From: JABJPM01 sp964596705
GTDB taxonomy: Archaea > Nanobdellota > Nanobdellia > SCGC-AAA011-G17 > PNOQ01
DNA: 64,000 nt
Assembly: GCA_964596705.1 (NCBI GenBank)
Contig: CAZQVG010000001.1
Coordinates: 15,537-79,536 of the forward strand
Direction: 5' to 3'
In this document: piece by piece, positions 23,577-32,779 of the stretch
Layout of the letters: each line of letters opens with the position of its first letter
Numbering within the stretch: the stretch's first letter is position 1
Notes under the pieces: generated by a model
What the model was told of the DNA's origin: nothing
Databases searched by the model: none
The model's input: only the letters and a program-made list of their open reading frames with translations
Program-made: the position numbers and the translations under genes

Positions 23577-23651
23577 TGGCGCCACCCGGATTTGAACCGG
23601 GGATCTTCTGCTCATGAAACAGACGCATTAACCAGGCTATGCTATGGCGCC
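23577..23651 (-). tRNA. tRNA-Met (anticodon CAT), elongator type
   Basis: A complete cloverleaf: acceptor GGCGCCA with TGGCGCC, D stem GCAT/ATGC, anticodon stem TCTGT/GCAGA with loop TTCATGA, T arm CCCGG TTCAAAT CCGGG. There is no intron and CCA is not encoded. The anticodon stem lacks the three G-C pairs and A1-U72 pair of initiators, so this is an elongator; tRNA-Ile2 with a modified CAT anticodon cannot be excluded. The gene's 3' end abuts the antiporter stop. A TATA element lies at 23674-23686. Confidence 0.93.
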
Positions 23652-23673
23652 ATATTTGTTGAGACAATATATC

Positions 23674-23686
23674 TTATTTATAAATC
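23674..23686 (-). promoter_or_regulatory. TATA element of tRNA-Met
   Basis: On the minus strand the sequence reads GATTTATAAATAA, about 28 bp upstream of the mature tRNA 5' end. Confidence 0.5.
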
Positions 23687-23697
23687 TAACTATTGGA

Positions 23698-26600
23698 TTA
23701 ATTTAATAATCCCCAGTACGGAATATCTGGAGTCAAGGGAGTATTTGATGGATCTATTTGTTGGAAGGTAATTTGTCCAGATTCAATAACTGGTTTATAT
23801 ATTCCCTGATTTAGCTGATAATTTGGGTATAAGTCTTTAAACAATTTATTTTCTTGTACTGAGAAGATGTTCCATCTTGAATCTGCCAATTTACGTCTAA
23901 AATGAATAATTCTTCTTCCGGTTAAATTTATAGTTTGATTTAATTTAGAATATACAAAATAAGTTTTTAAATAGTCTAAACTTAAAGAGTTGTTTTCCTC
24001 TGTTTTTATTGCATTCCAACCAGTTCCATTATATGAAAGAACTATAGAATCATTAAATAAATCTGTTGTTAATGAATCGTTTTTTATCCTTATTGTAATT
24101 ATGTTCCATCCTTTTGTAAGATTGATTGTTTGTTCATAAGGAATTGGGGTATATTCGGTTTGGTTAAAACTATAATCTCCAGTGTTAAAGAGGTCGTGTT
24201 TTATGTAAGGCCAATCCCTTTTCCCTGAGTAGGGTGTATTGAGCTCCCAAACATGTAATCTATTGTCTGTTGTATACATTGCAGTTATTGTAGCAAATAT
24301 TAGATCTGTTTTATTGTCCTGATCTATATCATCTATTATGGGTGGATTGCGGGATATTGTAGCTCCAATATCATATGCCTCCCAAGATATTTTTTTAGGC
24401 CAACCAGATTTAAGATTTCCAGTCAAACCATCTAATGAGATCAATTTTACATAATCTCCTGTAAAGGAATAGGTCGAGAATCCGTGGTAATAATATCCTC
24501 CCATTATGTCTAAATTGTTATCCCCACCAATATCTGCAACTGTTATTGGTGCAAGACTTACGTTGTAATATGCCCTATTCCAAGGTTTAAGAGATATCAA
24601 GTCAGAATCATATGCACCGATAAAATACCCGGTTGTATCATGGATAAGAACAAAAATAATTTTACTTTGGGTTTCTGGATCTGTTGCCAATGCTAATCTT
24701 CGATCATAGTAGTATTGGGAAGTAGTGTTGCTGGCTATTTCGCTTCCATTGTAAAATATTAGTTTTAAGTCTTTGCCGTTTGTTGCGATCAACTCATTAA
24801 TACCATCTAAATTAACATCTCCAATTACTGTTTTTGGAGCATACATTTGAGTAGAAATAATATCTCCTGTAAGATTGCAAATATACACTAAGTTCTGACC
24901 AGAAAGTACTATCTCTTTTATTGAATCATTATTTAAATCCCCCACAGAGATATCATAGATTGAATCGCTGAAATATTTGGGGAAATTTGATATATTAGAT
25001 CCAGAACTATTTAAAACATACAAGTAAGCCCTATTAGATTTATCATTCACATAGAAAATTAGTTCTAATGATCCATCATTATTTAGGTCGGATGCTATTG
25101 GATCTGAAATGGAGGTCGCACGATATGATTTAGGCCATCCTGGGAAATAAGAACCGTTTAAATAAAAAATAGACATATTATTTGCAGAGGTTGCAGTTAT
25201 TATTTCCTCCACTCCATCAAAATCAAAATCTGCTACTATTGGAGTAGCTTCTTTAGATACATTTATTGGCCATCCTGGGAAATAAGAACCGTTTGAGTTA
25301 AAGATGTATATCTTTTTATCACTCTGGATTACTATTTCTTTTTTTCCATCTTTGTCAAGATCTTCAGTTAGTATATTTCCATGAGATCTGCCTTCTAATC
25401 GTTGAGGCCACCCTAGCTTATATTGGGGATTTATATTAATTGGAAATGTATCAACTGCTATTTGCCCGAAACTATCAAAAACTTTTATTTTTATTACATA
25501 GTCTGTATTTGGTGTTAGTATAGATGTGTTAAATGAATAGATTAATCCGTTTGTTACCTTGTTTGTTATTTCCCCCACTAGATTAAAGGTTGATGGGTCT
25601 ACACCTTCACCATAATAAATTTCTGCTTTATGAAAATTATCCCCCCCAGCAGTACCGTAAATTTTCAATAAATCTCCTTCAAATTTTGTTTTCATTGAAT
25701 CTATGATGGCAATGGGGAAGGATCCTGTTATCGTTGTTTTATTTGTAATATATAGTGCTTTTGAAGCGTTGATAATCCCTGTTCCAACATATCTATTTAT
25801 TGGGTTAGATTTATTAAATGGAGATGTAGCATATTGTAAAATAGAATAAACTTCATTAACAGATAGGTTTGGGTTTTTAGAGAGCATAAGTGCTGCAACT
25901 CCTGCGGTAATAGGTGAGGAAAAAGAAGTTCCTGAAGCCCACACATAATCGCTACTCAAGAGGTAGGAGTTTGTTGTATATGTTGCTGCAGGCGAAGCAA
26001 GATCTACCTTTGGTCCGGAATTTGATCCACCTTGACCTTCCGTGCAGTAATTATCTATTGAATTTCCATACCAAGCTCTTGCCGTAGAAGTAGATCCTGC
26101 CACACAGAATACCCTTTCACTATCGCAAAGATTATTTGTCCTGCCTGGGTCGCACCTATAAAAGTTTCCTGCGCCGGTAAACAAAGCAACACCGGATTCA
26201 TATGCATAATCTAGAACATCTTTTAAAGCCCCGTTATAATCTGACATCCAACTCATACTAATTAATCTTGCACCATTATCGACAGCATATTGTATTCCTT
26301 CTGGATATCCTGAACCATATCCTTTAAGAGCTATGAATTTACAGTTCCAACATAATCCAGAAACACCTTTTGAATTATTGGTTTTTGCAGAGATCAGCCC
26401 AGTAGTAGCAGTTCCATGGGAGAAGGTTATGTAGGGAAGAGGAGCAGGATCATTATCGTTAGCTATAAAATCCCAACCAATTAAATCATCTATGTATCCG
26501 TTATTGTCGTCATCCACCCCATTTAGATCTCCTGGATCAAAGGTATATCTATTTAAAGTATCGTTCCAAACCAAAACATCCCCATCGCCATCTGCATCTT

Positions 26601-27222
26601 CACCAAGATTTCTCCAAACATTATCCACCAAGTCTTCATGGTACCACAATACATCTGTATCTGGAACTGCTACTTTGATATCTGGTGAACCTGTCTCAAT
26701 GTCCCATGCACCTATTGCATTTATGCCTGGATATTCAAAGATATGCCATGCTGCACTTGGATCATTCGGGGTGCCGATTAGGCAAGTAGTTCCTGCTAAA
26801 TTAGCATCTTCCACATAAGGAAGTGATTTAATATTTGACAATAATTCTGATAAATCTGTTCCTTCTGGAAATTCTAGTTTAATCCATCTATCTAAACCGT
26901 ATTTTTTCTGAAGTAATTTTTTTGATTTATCTCCGGATATTTTAAATAGTTTTTTTGATGATAAAGGATTAACAAATTTGTCTTTTGGAACAATATCATT
27001 TACTAATTTTTTAATATCTTTTTGATTCGATATTTTTGAAGAATCTTTTAGCTTGATGTATAAAATATTTGAAGAGTTATAACAACGAGTTGTAGAATTG
27101 TAATTTAAAGGTGAATAAGTGACTGGTTTATTGGATTGATTTGTTTCTTTAAGATAGTATTCACAAGATGAAATAAATAAGACAAATACGACAAGTGATA
27201 AAAATATGATCCCTCTTTTCAT
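23698..27222 (-). CDS. Secreted subtilisin-family (S8) protease with FG-GAP repeats
   Basis: 1174 residues. A lipobox-like signal (VFVLFISSC, Cys20) is followed by a propeptide-like region (about 50-140) and an S8 catalytic domain: Asp188 (VAVPDTDV, where the usual DTG is DTD), His269 (FSHGTATTGLISA), Asn353 (GAGNF) and Ser433 (ASGTSFSSPITAGVAALML). Several DxDxDG and DxNxDG calcium motifs occur in the catalytic domain. A beta-sandwich follows, then FG-GAP/VCBS repeats (for example DLDKDGKKEIVIQS, DFDFDGVEEIITA, DLNNDGSLELIF) to about residue 1050, and a C-terminal domain of unknown type. It is probably cell-surface anchored. It stands alone. Confidence 0.93.
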   Translation of the reverse strand: MKRGIIFLSLVVFVLFISSCEYYLKETNQSNKPVTYSPLNYNSTTRCYNSSNILYIKLKDSSKISNQKDIKKLVNDIVPKDKFVNPLSSKKLFKISGDKSKKLLQKKYGLDRWIKLEFPEGTDLSELLSNIKSLPYVEDANLAGTTCLIGTPNDPSAAWHIFEYPGINAIGAWDIETGSPDIKVAVPDTDVLWYHEDLVDNVWRNLGEDADGDGDVLVWNDTLNRYTFDPGDLNGVDDDNNGYIDDLIGWDFIANDNDPAPLPYITFSHGTATTGLISAKTNNSKGVSGLCWNCKFIALKGYGSGYPEGIQYAVDNGARLISMSWMSDYNGALKDVLDYAYESGVALFTGAGNFYRCDPGRTNNLCDSERVFCVAGSTSTARAWYGNSIDNYCTEGQGGSNSGPKVDLASPAATYTTNSYLLSSDYVWASGTSFSSPITAGVAALMLSKNPNLSVNEVYSILQYATSPFNKSNPINRYVGTGIINASKALYITNKTTITGSFPIAIIDSMKTKFEGDLLKIYGTAGGDNFHKAEIYYGEGVDPSTFNLVGEITNKVTNGLIYSFNTSILTPNTDYVIKIKVFDSFGQIAVDTFPININPQYKLGWPQRLEGRSHGNILTEDLDKDGKKEIVIQSDKKIYIFNSNGSYFPGWPINVSKEATPIVADFDFDGVEEIITATSANNMSIFYLNGSYFPGWPKSYRATSISDPIASDLNNDGSLELIFYVNDKSNRAYLYVLNSSGSNISNFPKYFSDSIYDISVGDLNNDSIKEIVLSGQNLVYICNLTGDIISTQMYAPKTVIGDVNLDGINELIATNGKDLKLIFYNGSEIASNTTSQYYYDRRLALATDPETQSKIIFVLIHDTTGYFIGAYDSDLISLKPWNRAYYNVSLAPITVADIGGDNNLDIMGGYYYHGFSTYSFTGDYVKLISLDGLTGNLKSGWPKKISWEAYDIGATISRNPPIIDDIDQDNKTDLIFATITAMYTTDNRLHVWELNTPYSGKRDWPYIKHDLFNTGDYSFNQTEYTPIPYEQTINLTKGWNIITIRIKNDSLTTDLFNDSIVLSYNGTGWNAIKTEENNSLSLDYLKTYFVYSKLNQTINLTGRRIIHFRRKLADSRWNIFSVQENKLFKDLYPNYQLNQGIYKPVIESGQITFQQIDPSNTPLTPDIPYWGLLN

Positions 27223-27261
27223 ATTAAAAAGAAAGACTAAATTAGTTTATAAATATTTAGT

Positions 27262-28344
27262 TTAAGGTAAGAATTTTTTAGGATCTCTTACTTTATCAGG
27301 GAGATATTTCTCTATAACGTAATTTAAACCATGTGCTGCCAACGCTTGTTGTTCCACCCTTTGTCCCTTCTTTTGAAGCAATTCTAATGCCTTTTTCCAC
27401 TCTTTATGTTCTTTAACAAATGGATCATTTTTTAGAACATCTTTTATTTTCTTTTTATCTACCTCTTTTAAAGGATGTGTTGGTAGATCATATTCATCTA
27501 TGTCTTGAGGCGTAACTCCCAAAAATTTTGCTTGAGGAACACAAAAATATTTGTTTATATGTGCACTATTTCCAGAACCTACTTTAAGAGTTCTATAAAT
27601 ATTCATATATCCATAGGGGTCTCCATCTGTAAATACATAAACTGGTATCTTTTTCTCATCTGCAAGTCTTCTTATAAATCTCCTGCATGCCCTTGTTGGA
27701 ACCCCTCCCATTGAAATTAGTATACAGTTTGCTTTTTTCCAATAATTATGTTTTACTAGTCTTTGAAACATACCTGCAGTTTCTATTGCAAGGATGAATT
27801 TTGCATCAGTTTCAAATTTTAAATGTTCTACAGAGGAGGGGATAGAATATGCTCCAGAACCAAATTTTGTACAATCAATTCTTATTTCTTTCCCTGAAGA
27901 CGGATCTTTATCTATAACAATTAGTTTTCCTGCAATATCGCCCCCTTTTTCTTCAGGGATGAACCCAAGTTGTTCTCTGTTTACCATAAACATAGCTTCA
28001 ATATCATCCATGACTGCATCTGATTCAGGTTGTTCTTTGAATCTTGCATCTCCCCAATTTTTAGAAACATAATAAGCTTCCCTCTTTGTTGCCATATCAT
28101 CGTTTTCAATTATTTGTTTAGAAAGAGCCATCATCTTTAAAGTTTGAGCAAAAGATTTTATGGTGTTTACTGTTAATGCTCGTGTTTTTTTAGCACCTTT
28201 TAATTCAAAATATCCTTTTTTTGGATCATAACTTACATTACTCAGAGATCTAATAGGAATTGTTACCTCAGGTTTCTTCCTCTTATTTATCCTATCTTGA
28301 ACTTTTAATGCAGTTTCCTTAATTTTTTTTACAACTTCGTTCAT
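27262..28344 (-). CDS. top6A: DNA topoisomerase VI subunit A
   Basis: 360 residues, the normal length. The winged-helix part carries the catalytic tyrosine in MATKREAYYVSKNW (Tyr91 or Tyr92). The TOPRIM domain shows FILAIETAGMFQRL and the acidic VYVFTDGDPYGYMNIYRTLKVGS. This Spo11-related subunit cuts both DNA strands during ATP-driven strand passage. It overlaps the end of top6B by 4 nt, so the pair is cotranscribed. Confidence 0.96.
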   Translation of the reverse strand: MNEVVKKIKETALKVQDRINKRKKPEVTIPIRSLSNVSYDPKKGYFELKGAKKTRALTVNTIKSFAQTLKMMALSKQIIENDDMATKREAYYVSKNWGDARFKEQPESDAVMDDIEAMFMVNREQLGFIPEEKGGDIAGKLIVIDKDPSSGKEIRIDCTKFGSGAYSIPSSVEHLKFETDAKFILAIETAGMFQRLVKHNYWKKANCILISMGGVPTRACRRFIRRLADEKKIPVYVFTDGDPYGYMNIYRTLKVGSGNSAHINKYFCVPQAKFLGVTPQDIDEYDLPTHPLKEVDKKKIKDVLKNDPFVKEHKEWKKALELLQKKGQRVEQQALAAHGLNYVIEKYLPDKVRDPKKFLP

Positions 28345-29921
28345 ACTGATCTTGCCCTCTCTAAATAATCTTTTAGATTGACAGTTATTATAGATTCGTC
28401 ATCATCCTTTAAGTCAAGTATTTCTTTTAAAGCTTCTCCTATAATTGGAACATATTTCTCAAGATAAGAACGTTTTTTTGCCTCTTCTTTTGATTTTCTT
28501 TGTTTTTTGACATACTTTCCAAGTTGTCTACCGCATTCTTGGACAGCAAGTTTTATTTCTTTGATTATCTCTGGATAGTGTGCAATTGCTTCTTTTGATT
28601 CTGAAGTAAAAGGTACCCATACAGAAGCTATATGAACAACAATAACAACTGGTCCAACCGGAATATTTTTTCCGGATTGTTGTAAACCATATTGTTTCCA
28701 TTTTGTTTCGGTAATTGCTTTTGTTGATCCGCAAGCAGATTGTTGATATTGCAATGGAACACGATTTGCAAATCTAATTATTTCTGCAGCCTTATCTGCT
28801 TGTAAAGATCCTCCATATGCAATAGCAGCTTCTACTATAAACGGGTTCCCTCGATAAACTGCAGCAGGACGGGTTACTGCAGTATAAAATTCAGCATCAA
28901 ATTCTTTTTCTAAGCTTTTTCTTAGTAAATCTTGTCCTATTGGTGAAAGACAGTCTGTTGGAGGAGCTACAAATTTTGTTTTCCTAATTGCTTGAAGCAA
29001 ATTATCTGCTTCTTGTTTTGCAATCCTTGAAGGTCTTGCATTTGGATAAAGATTTGCCAACCCACAAATCTTCTTAGCTGTTCCTGCTCCAATTCTTGAA
29101 AAATCTGAGGTTAAGAAAGATTGTAAAGTTCTTGCTTTTGTAGATTTAAGCATATTTATTAATGTTCCAAGTTCTATCCCATCTGGATGAGGCTTTATTT
29201 CTTTTGGTTTAGCTGGGAGTATATTTGTTGCCCGTGGATACTCAGTTCTTGTACCGTCTGGTTCGATTAAAATTAATTTTGCATGAGGATTAGCAACAGC
29301 AGTATACTTCATATACTCTGAAACAGATCTTTTTCCTCTCTGATATTTTCCTTCCATTTCCATCTCAACTTTAGTTCCATGTTCCTTTTCCCATTCGATC
29401 TCAATCTCTTTTGTAATCTCTGGTTCATTCTTAAAAGTGTCAAGGTGTAATTCGTAATAATATGCAGGTTTATTTTTGGATATTTTAGAGGTTATCTTAA
29501 TTGGTTTTCCTGTTGTTAGTTGAGAATATAATGCTGCAGCAGAAATTCCAATTCCTTGTTGACCCCTTGTTTGTGAAAGTTTGTGAAATTTAGAACCATA
29601 CAGAAGTTTCCCAAAGATTTTTGGAACTTGTTGTTTTACAATTCCGGGACCATTATCTTCAATTACTACTTTATAACGTTCTGGTGTTGTTTGAGTTATC
29701 TCTACTTTTATTTCGGGTAATATGTTTGATTCTTCGCAAGCATCTAATGAGTTATCAACTGCTTCTTTTATTGTAGTAGATAAAGCTTTTAATGGATTAT
29801 CGAAACCCAAAAGATGTCGATTTTTTGTAAAAAATTCAGAGATAGATATCTCTCTTTGTTTTTTTGCTTGTTCTATTGCATGATTTATTTCTTTTGTGCT
29901 TTCAGCGAGTTTTGTTTGCAT
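28341..29921 (-). CDS. top6B: DNA topoisomerase VI subunit B
   Basis: 526 residues. The GHKL ATPase motifs are present: LSTTIKEAVDNSLDACEE (N box), VIEDNGPGI (G1), KLSQTRGQQGIGISAAALYSQL (G2) and EHGTKVEMEMEGKYQRG (G3). An H2TH-like region and a transducer domain follow. It is the ATP-binding gate of topoisomerase VI, removing supercoils and linking with replication. It is the first gene of the topoisomerase pair. Confidence 0.96.
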   Translation of the reverse strand: MQTKLAESTKEINHAIEQAKKQREISISEFFTKNRHLLGFDNPLKALSTTIKEAVDNSLDACEESNILPEIKVEITQTTPERYKVVIEDNGPGIVKQQVPKIFGKLLYGSKFHKLSQTRGQQGIGISAAALYSQLTTGKPIKITSKISKNKPAYYYELHLDTFKNEPEITKEIEIEWEKEHGTKVEMEMEGKYQRGKRSVSEYMKYTAVANPHAKLILIEPDGTRTEYPRATNILPAKPKEIKPHPDGIELGTLINMLKSTKARTLQSFLTSDFSRIGAGTAKKICGLANLYPNARPSRIAKQEADNLLQAIRKTKFVAPPTDCLSPIGQDLLRKSLEKEFDAEFYTAVTRPAAVYRGNPFIVEAAIAYGGSLQADKAAEIIRFANRVPLQYQQSACGSTKAITETKWKQYGLQQSGKNIPVGPVVIVVHIASVWVPFTSESKEAIAHYPEIIKEIKLAVQECGRQLGKYVKKQRKSKEEAKKRSYLEKYVPIIGEALKEILDLKDDDESIITVNLKDYLERARSV

Positions 29922-29963
29922 AACAATGAAGAATTTAATGTGGGGTTTATAAATATTTTGTAG

Positions 29964-30380
29964 CTAAACTAATAGTGTCAAGTACATTATGGTTATTCCG
30001 AATAATATTCCCACAAACACTTGGAGAAGAGTATGGCCTTCTCTCATTAAATGTTCTTTTTTCGAATCTTTTGGATCTAACTTCTCCAATATTTTCTTTT
30101 GTTTTCCAACTTCTAACCTAATGCCACATGCATCTCTTATCACCACAAAGCTAAAAGCTAGGGTTACTAAAGTTAACATACTGTACAGCCCTTCTTGAAG
30201 TATTATTGCTGTGCTAAGTGCTGAAACAAATGATGAATGTGAAGATGGCATTCCTCCATCAAGGAAAAAATAAGATAATCGAAAATCTTTTGTTTTGATC
30301 GTTTCAGTAGTTAATTTAATTAGTTGAGGTAAAAGTGCCGATAGTATTAAGCCAAGTATTATCTTATAATATGTGTCCAT
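29964..30380 (-). CDS. DUF212 (divergent PAP2-like) membrane protein
   Basis: 138 residues with about four helices. FFLDGGMPSSHSSFVSALSTAIILQEG and VIRDACGIRLEVGKQKKILEKLDP, then HTLLQVFVGILFGI, match the DUF212 family, related to acid phosphatase/vanadium haloperoxidase (PF02681). The SH and H residues are those expected for phosphatase-like activity on lipid phosphates, but no member of this subfamily is characterised to my knowledge. It lies between the topoisomerase VI pair and the KH-protein gene. Confidence 0.88.
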   Translation of the reverse strand: MDTYYKIILGLILSALLPQLIKLTTETIKTKDFRLSYFFLDGGMPSSHSSFVSALSTAIILQEGLYSMLTLVTLAFSFVVIRDACGIRLEVGKQKKILEKLDPKDSKKEHLMREGHTLLQVFVGILFGITIMYLTLLV

Positions 30381-30402
30381 AAAAATATTTAATTTTTTTT
30401 AT

Positions 30403-30939
30403 TTAAAAAAGTTCCTCTAATTCAAGTTGTTTTTTTATCCAAATATATGCATGACTATGGGGTGCACCATTTAATATTATTTCTGCCCCCCTTCTTGCAA
30501 GATATACGTCTTGTTGTTTTCCAATAATTGCAACAGTTTTTCCATATACTCTGATATCTGTGTTTGTCATTTTTTCAAGTGTTCTTCTAGCTTTTCCTCT
30601 TGTTCCAATAATTCTAGATTTTAGTCTTTCTTCAGATTTCTTTGATTTTCCTGAGAAATCTTTAATATTAATCATATCCAATATCAATTCATCGTTTAAT
30701 AATTTTAATGCTATCTTCGGAGTGAAACCACGGCCAATTGCTTTTATTATGTTTTTTGTAATTATTACTTTAAAAGAATCTTCACCATTGATTATTACGT
30801 CTCCTTCATGAGAATTTACAGTGATCTTTGTGTTTGTTTTTGATTGAATCTCTCTTTTTGTAGAGCCTTTTTCTCCAATTAAGATAGCAATTCTTTCTTT
30901 AGGGATTTTAACTTCTTCTTGCATTTTAGAATTCTTCAA
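30403..30939 (-). CDS. KH-domain RNA-binding protein (Dim2/Pno1-like)
   Basis: 178 residues with two KH domains. The first has PKERIAILIGEKGSTKREIQSKTNTKITVNSHEGDVIING, the second SRIIGTRGKARRTLEKMTNTDIRVYGKTVAIIGKQQDVYLARRGAEIILNGAPHSHAYIWIKK, the archaeal Dim2/Pno1 pattern (the GTRGKAR loop replacing GxxG). In eukaryotes this protein binds the 3' end of small-subunit rRNA during maturation. The eIF1A gene just upstream overlaps it by 14 nt. The RIO1 kinase gene that often sits between the two in archaea is absent. Confidence 0.93.
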   Translation of the reverse strand: MKNSKMQEEVKIPKERIAILIGEKGSTKREIQSKTNTKITVNSHEGDVIINGEDSFKVIITKNIIKAIGRGFTPKIALKLLNDELILDMINIKDFSGKSKKSEERLKSRIIGTRGKARRTLEKMTNTDIRVYGKTVAIIGKQQDVYLARRGAEIILNGAPHSHAYIWIKKQLELEELF

Positions 30940-31258
30940 ATTCGGATAATTGTTTTAAATATCCTTTTTGTTTTAGCCACTGAACTTGAGTTTTATTATA
31001 TTTCCAAACTATGTCTGCTTTTTCATCTCCACCAAATTCCCAAGGTTGAAGTAGAACTACATCTCCTGGTCTAACCCACAAAGATTTTTTTAGTCTTCCA
31101 GGAATCCTAGCTAGCCTTGTTTTTCCATCTAGGCAAGCTACATGCATTCTTGAACCACCAAGTCTTTCAGTTACAGTACCAAGTACCTCATTTCCTCTTG
31201 GAGTCCTAACTCTAATTAATTGTTCTCCTTCCCTGTTTTGATCATTTTTTTGAGACAT
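30926..31258 (-). CDS. eif1a: Translation initiation factor aIF1A
   Basis: 110 residues, an S1-like OB fold: GEQLIRVRTPRGNEVLGTVTERLGGSRMHVACLDGKTRLARIPGRLKKSLWVRPGDVVLLQPWEFGGDEKADIVWKY. It occupies the A site with aIF1 during initiation. A C-terminal tail (GYLKQLSEFEEF) is typical. It leads the aIF1A-Dim2 pair and is separated by 46 nt from the NMD3-like gene. The two bring initiation and 30S maturation together. Confidence 0.95.
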   Translation of the reverse strand: MSQKNDQNREGEQLIRVRTPRGNEVLGTVTERLGGSRMHVACLDGKTRLARIPGRLKKSLWVRPGDVVLLQPWEFGGDEKADIVWKYNKTQVQWLKQKGYLKQLSEFEEF

Positions 31259-31304
31259 TTTGTTTAATTTATTGAGAATTAGTTGTTTTATAAAGGTTTT
31301 GGAG

Positions 31305-31610
31305 TCATTCTTTTAATCTCAACAGTACTGTTAATCTGTGGATCCTTTTTCCGGCTTGTTTGTTCTCACCAACTAAAGATCTACTGACTTTTGTCTCCCC
31401 ATTAAATCTCTTTTTGAATTTTTTACAGAGTTGAAATGCTGGTTGGGAAGCGCTTACAAGAATATCTGTGCCTTCTTTAAGCTTAAATTCTTCAGTTATT
31501 TCAACAACATCTTTTGCCAACTCATGTTTAACAAACTTATATACCTTAGGATTACTAGGCCGTATCTGAATTTTTGCAGCATAAGGTTTAGTTGGTTTGT
31601 AGGCTTTCAT
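31305..31610 (-). CDS. NMD3-like domain protein without zinc-finger part
   Basis: 101 residues. AAKIQIRPSNPKVYKFVKHELAKDV, GTDILVSASQPAFQLCKKFKKRFNGETKVSRSLVGENKQAGKRIHRLTVLLRL resembles the middle region of archaeal NMD3 (the EAxIQIRG, GxDxxxxS and SRKLxGxDRxTGKxVYRVTVLFRL pattern). The N-terminal zinc-binding module of NMD3 is missing and no separate gene for it is adjacent. If correct, it would act in large-subunit maturation. The gene is the last of the operon from mcm and overlaps DUF424 by 4 nt. Confidence 0.6.
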   Translation of the reverse strand: MKAYKPTKPYAAKIQIRPSNPKVYKFVKHELAKDVVEITEEFKLKEGTDILVSASQPAFQLCKKFKKRFNGETKVSRSLVGENKQAGKRIHRLTVLLRLKE

Positions 31611-31900
31611 ATTATCTGATAAACTTGTGCATGTGGAATTTTTTGAATTGTAATTATATTTTCCTTAGATATAAGCTCGTTTTTTAATGCCAAATTTATT
31701 GCTCTCTCCCCAACTATGTTGAGGTTTATGGCATCTTTCATTATTTCGTAAGCTTCTTCATCTGAGAGTTGGTCTCCTTTGTAAAACCTTTCTGTAACTT
31801 GTAAGGTTAATTCTCCTTCAGAAAAAGTTTTTCCTATTAATTCTTCATCACAAACTGCAACTACATGCCTGTCTTCCGATTTGTGAATTTTTACATACAT
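31607..31900 (-). CDS. DUF424 protein
   Basis: 97 residues. MYVKIHKSEDRHVVAVCDEELIGKTFSEGELTLQVTERFYKGDQLSDEEAYEIMKDAINLNIVGERAINLALK is the DUF424 pattern (PF04242), an uncharacterised archaeal protein usually found next to aIF2-beta and NMD3 genes. This context suggests a role in translation or ribosome maturation. It begins at the last base of the upstream unknown gene. Confidence 0.9.
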   Translation of the reverse strand: MYVKIHKSEDRHVVAVCDEELIGKTFSEGELTLQVTERFYKGDQLSDEEAYEIMKDAINLNIVGERAINLALKNELISKENIITIQKIPHAQVYQII

Positions 31901-32367
31901 TATCCGTGATACCTTAATTTAGATTTTTTTTCTTTTGTAGGTTCCCAATTAGAGATTATTTTGTTTAAGAATTTTTTTTGCTTTTCTTTGATTTTCGGCC
32001 ATTCTTTCCAAAATGATTTTATAAATTTAGCAGATTCTTCATCTGATTCAATCTCGTAGAGTATACATTTTTGATAAAGCAATGCAATCCTCTTGTAAAA
32101 ATCAAATATTTCCTCTTTTGTTTTTTGGTCCAATGAATTAACAATTAACATTGAATAAACTGAACTTGGATTAGGGTTCACAGCAGGATCTAATGCTTCT
32201 AAGAAATTCCTTAACCTTCCTGCAATTACACGAATAATGGCTTTTATGGGTCTTCCAGATCTATTTTCTTCTAGTGCCCTAATTTCAAACTCTTCGTCTA
32301 GCTTTGCAAATGACGGAAGCCTATATTTTTTTATCAATGCGTTATATTCTTGTTCTATTGTGTCCAT
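31900..32367 (-). CDS. Unknown helical protein between aIF2-beta and DUF424
   Basis: 155 residues, almost entirely helical, rich in Lys, Glu, Ile and Phe. A recognisable block is RSGRPIKAIIRVIAGRLRNFLEALDPAVNPNPSSVYSMLI, and the C-terminus is basic (EWPKIKEKQKKFLNKIISN, KEKKSKLRY). No membrane segment or known motif. I do not recognise the family. Tight coupling to aIF2-beta (1-nt gap) and DUF424 (1-nt overlap) suggests a translation or ribosome-related role. Confidence 0.7.
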   Translation of the reverse strand: MDTIEQEYNALIKKYRLPSFAKLDEEFEIRALEENRSGRPIKAIIRVIAGRLRNFLEALDPAVNPNPSSVYSMLIVNSLDQKTKEEIFDFYKRIALLYQKCILYEIESDEESAKFIKSFWKEWPKIKEKQKKFLNKIISNWEPTKEKKSKLRYHG

Positions 32368-32368
32368 T

Positions 32369-32779
32369 TTAAACCTTTGATTTTATTGGGTGTTTTGCAC
32401 CGCATGCTGTACATTTTAACATAAAGACTGGCCCCTCTTTTATAATTTGGGTATCTGGCTTTCCACATTCTTTACAGATAACAAATTCATTAGCATATTT
32501 ATTTATCTTTTCATTTATTAATGCAGAGCTCATCTTTCTTCCTAAAACCAATCTTTGACCATCAATATTTCCAGGAGTTGCAAGCTCTCTTAATAGATAT
32601 TTTAGAAGATGTTTTGGATCTCTTCTTAATGTTGTTGCAATTTGATTGAAATTAGTGATTATTGTTTTATTTCCCTCTATGTGGCCAGTTACTTTAGGGA
32701 CTTCAAATCTTTCTTTGGTTTGTGTTTTTTTAGGCAATCTTTCTTGTGCCCTTTCCACTAATTTTTCATAATCCATCAT
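32369..32779 (-). CDS. eif2b: Translation initiation factor aIF2 beta subunit
   Basis: 136 residues. The conserved core GHIEGNKTIITNFNQIATTLRRDPKHLLKYLLRELATPGNIDGQRLVLGRKMSSALINEKINKYANEFVICKECGKPDTQIIKEGPVFMLKCTACGA carries the C-terminal zinc ribbon (CxxC twice). It is part of the aIF2 complex that brings Met-tRNA to the small subunit; alpha and gamma subunits are elsewhere. It overlaps the RPA gene by 4 nt. Confidence 0.95.
   Translation of the reverse strand: MMDYEKLVERAQERLPKKTQTKERFEVPKVTGHIEGNKTIITNFNQIATTLRRDPKHLLKYLLRELATPGNIDGQRLVLGRKMSSALINEKINKYANEFVICKECGKPDTQIIKEGPVFMLKCTACGAKHPIKSKV

Noticed and set aside
23577..23651. Initiator tRNA-Met
   Set aside because: It lacks the A1-U72 pair and the three G-C pairs in the anticodon stem typical of archaeal initiators.
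26492..26818. Open frame antisense to the S8 protease
   Set aside because: The protease on the opposite strand has all catalytic motifs here; the frame is a shadow of its calcium-binding repeats.
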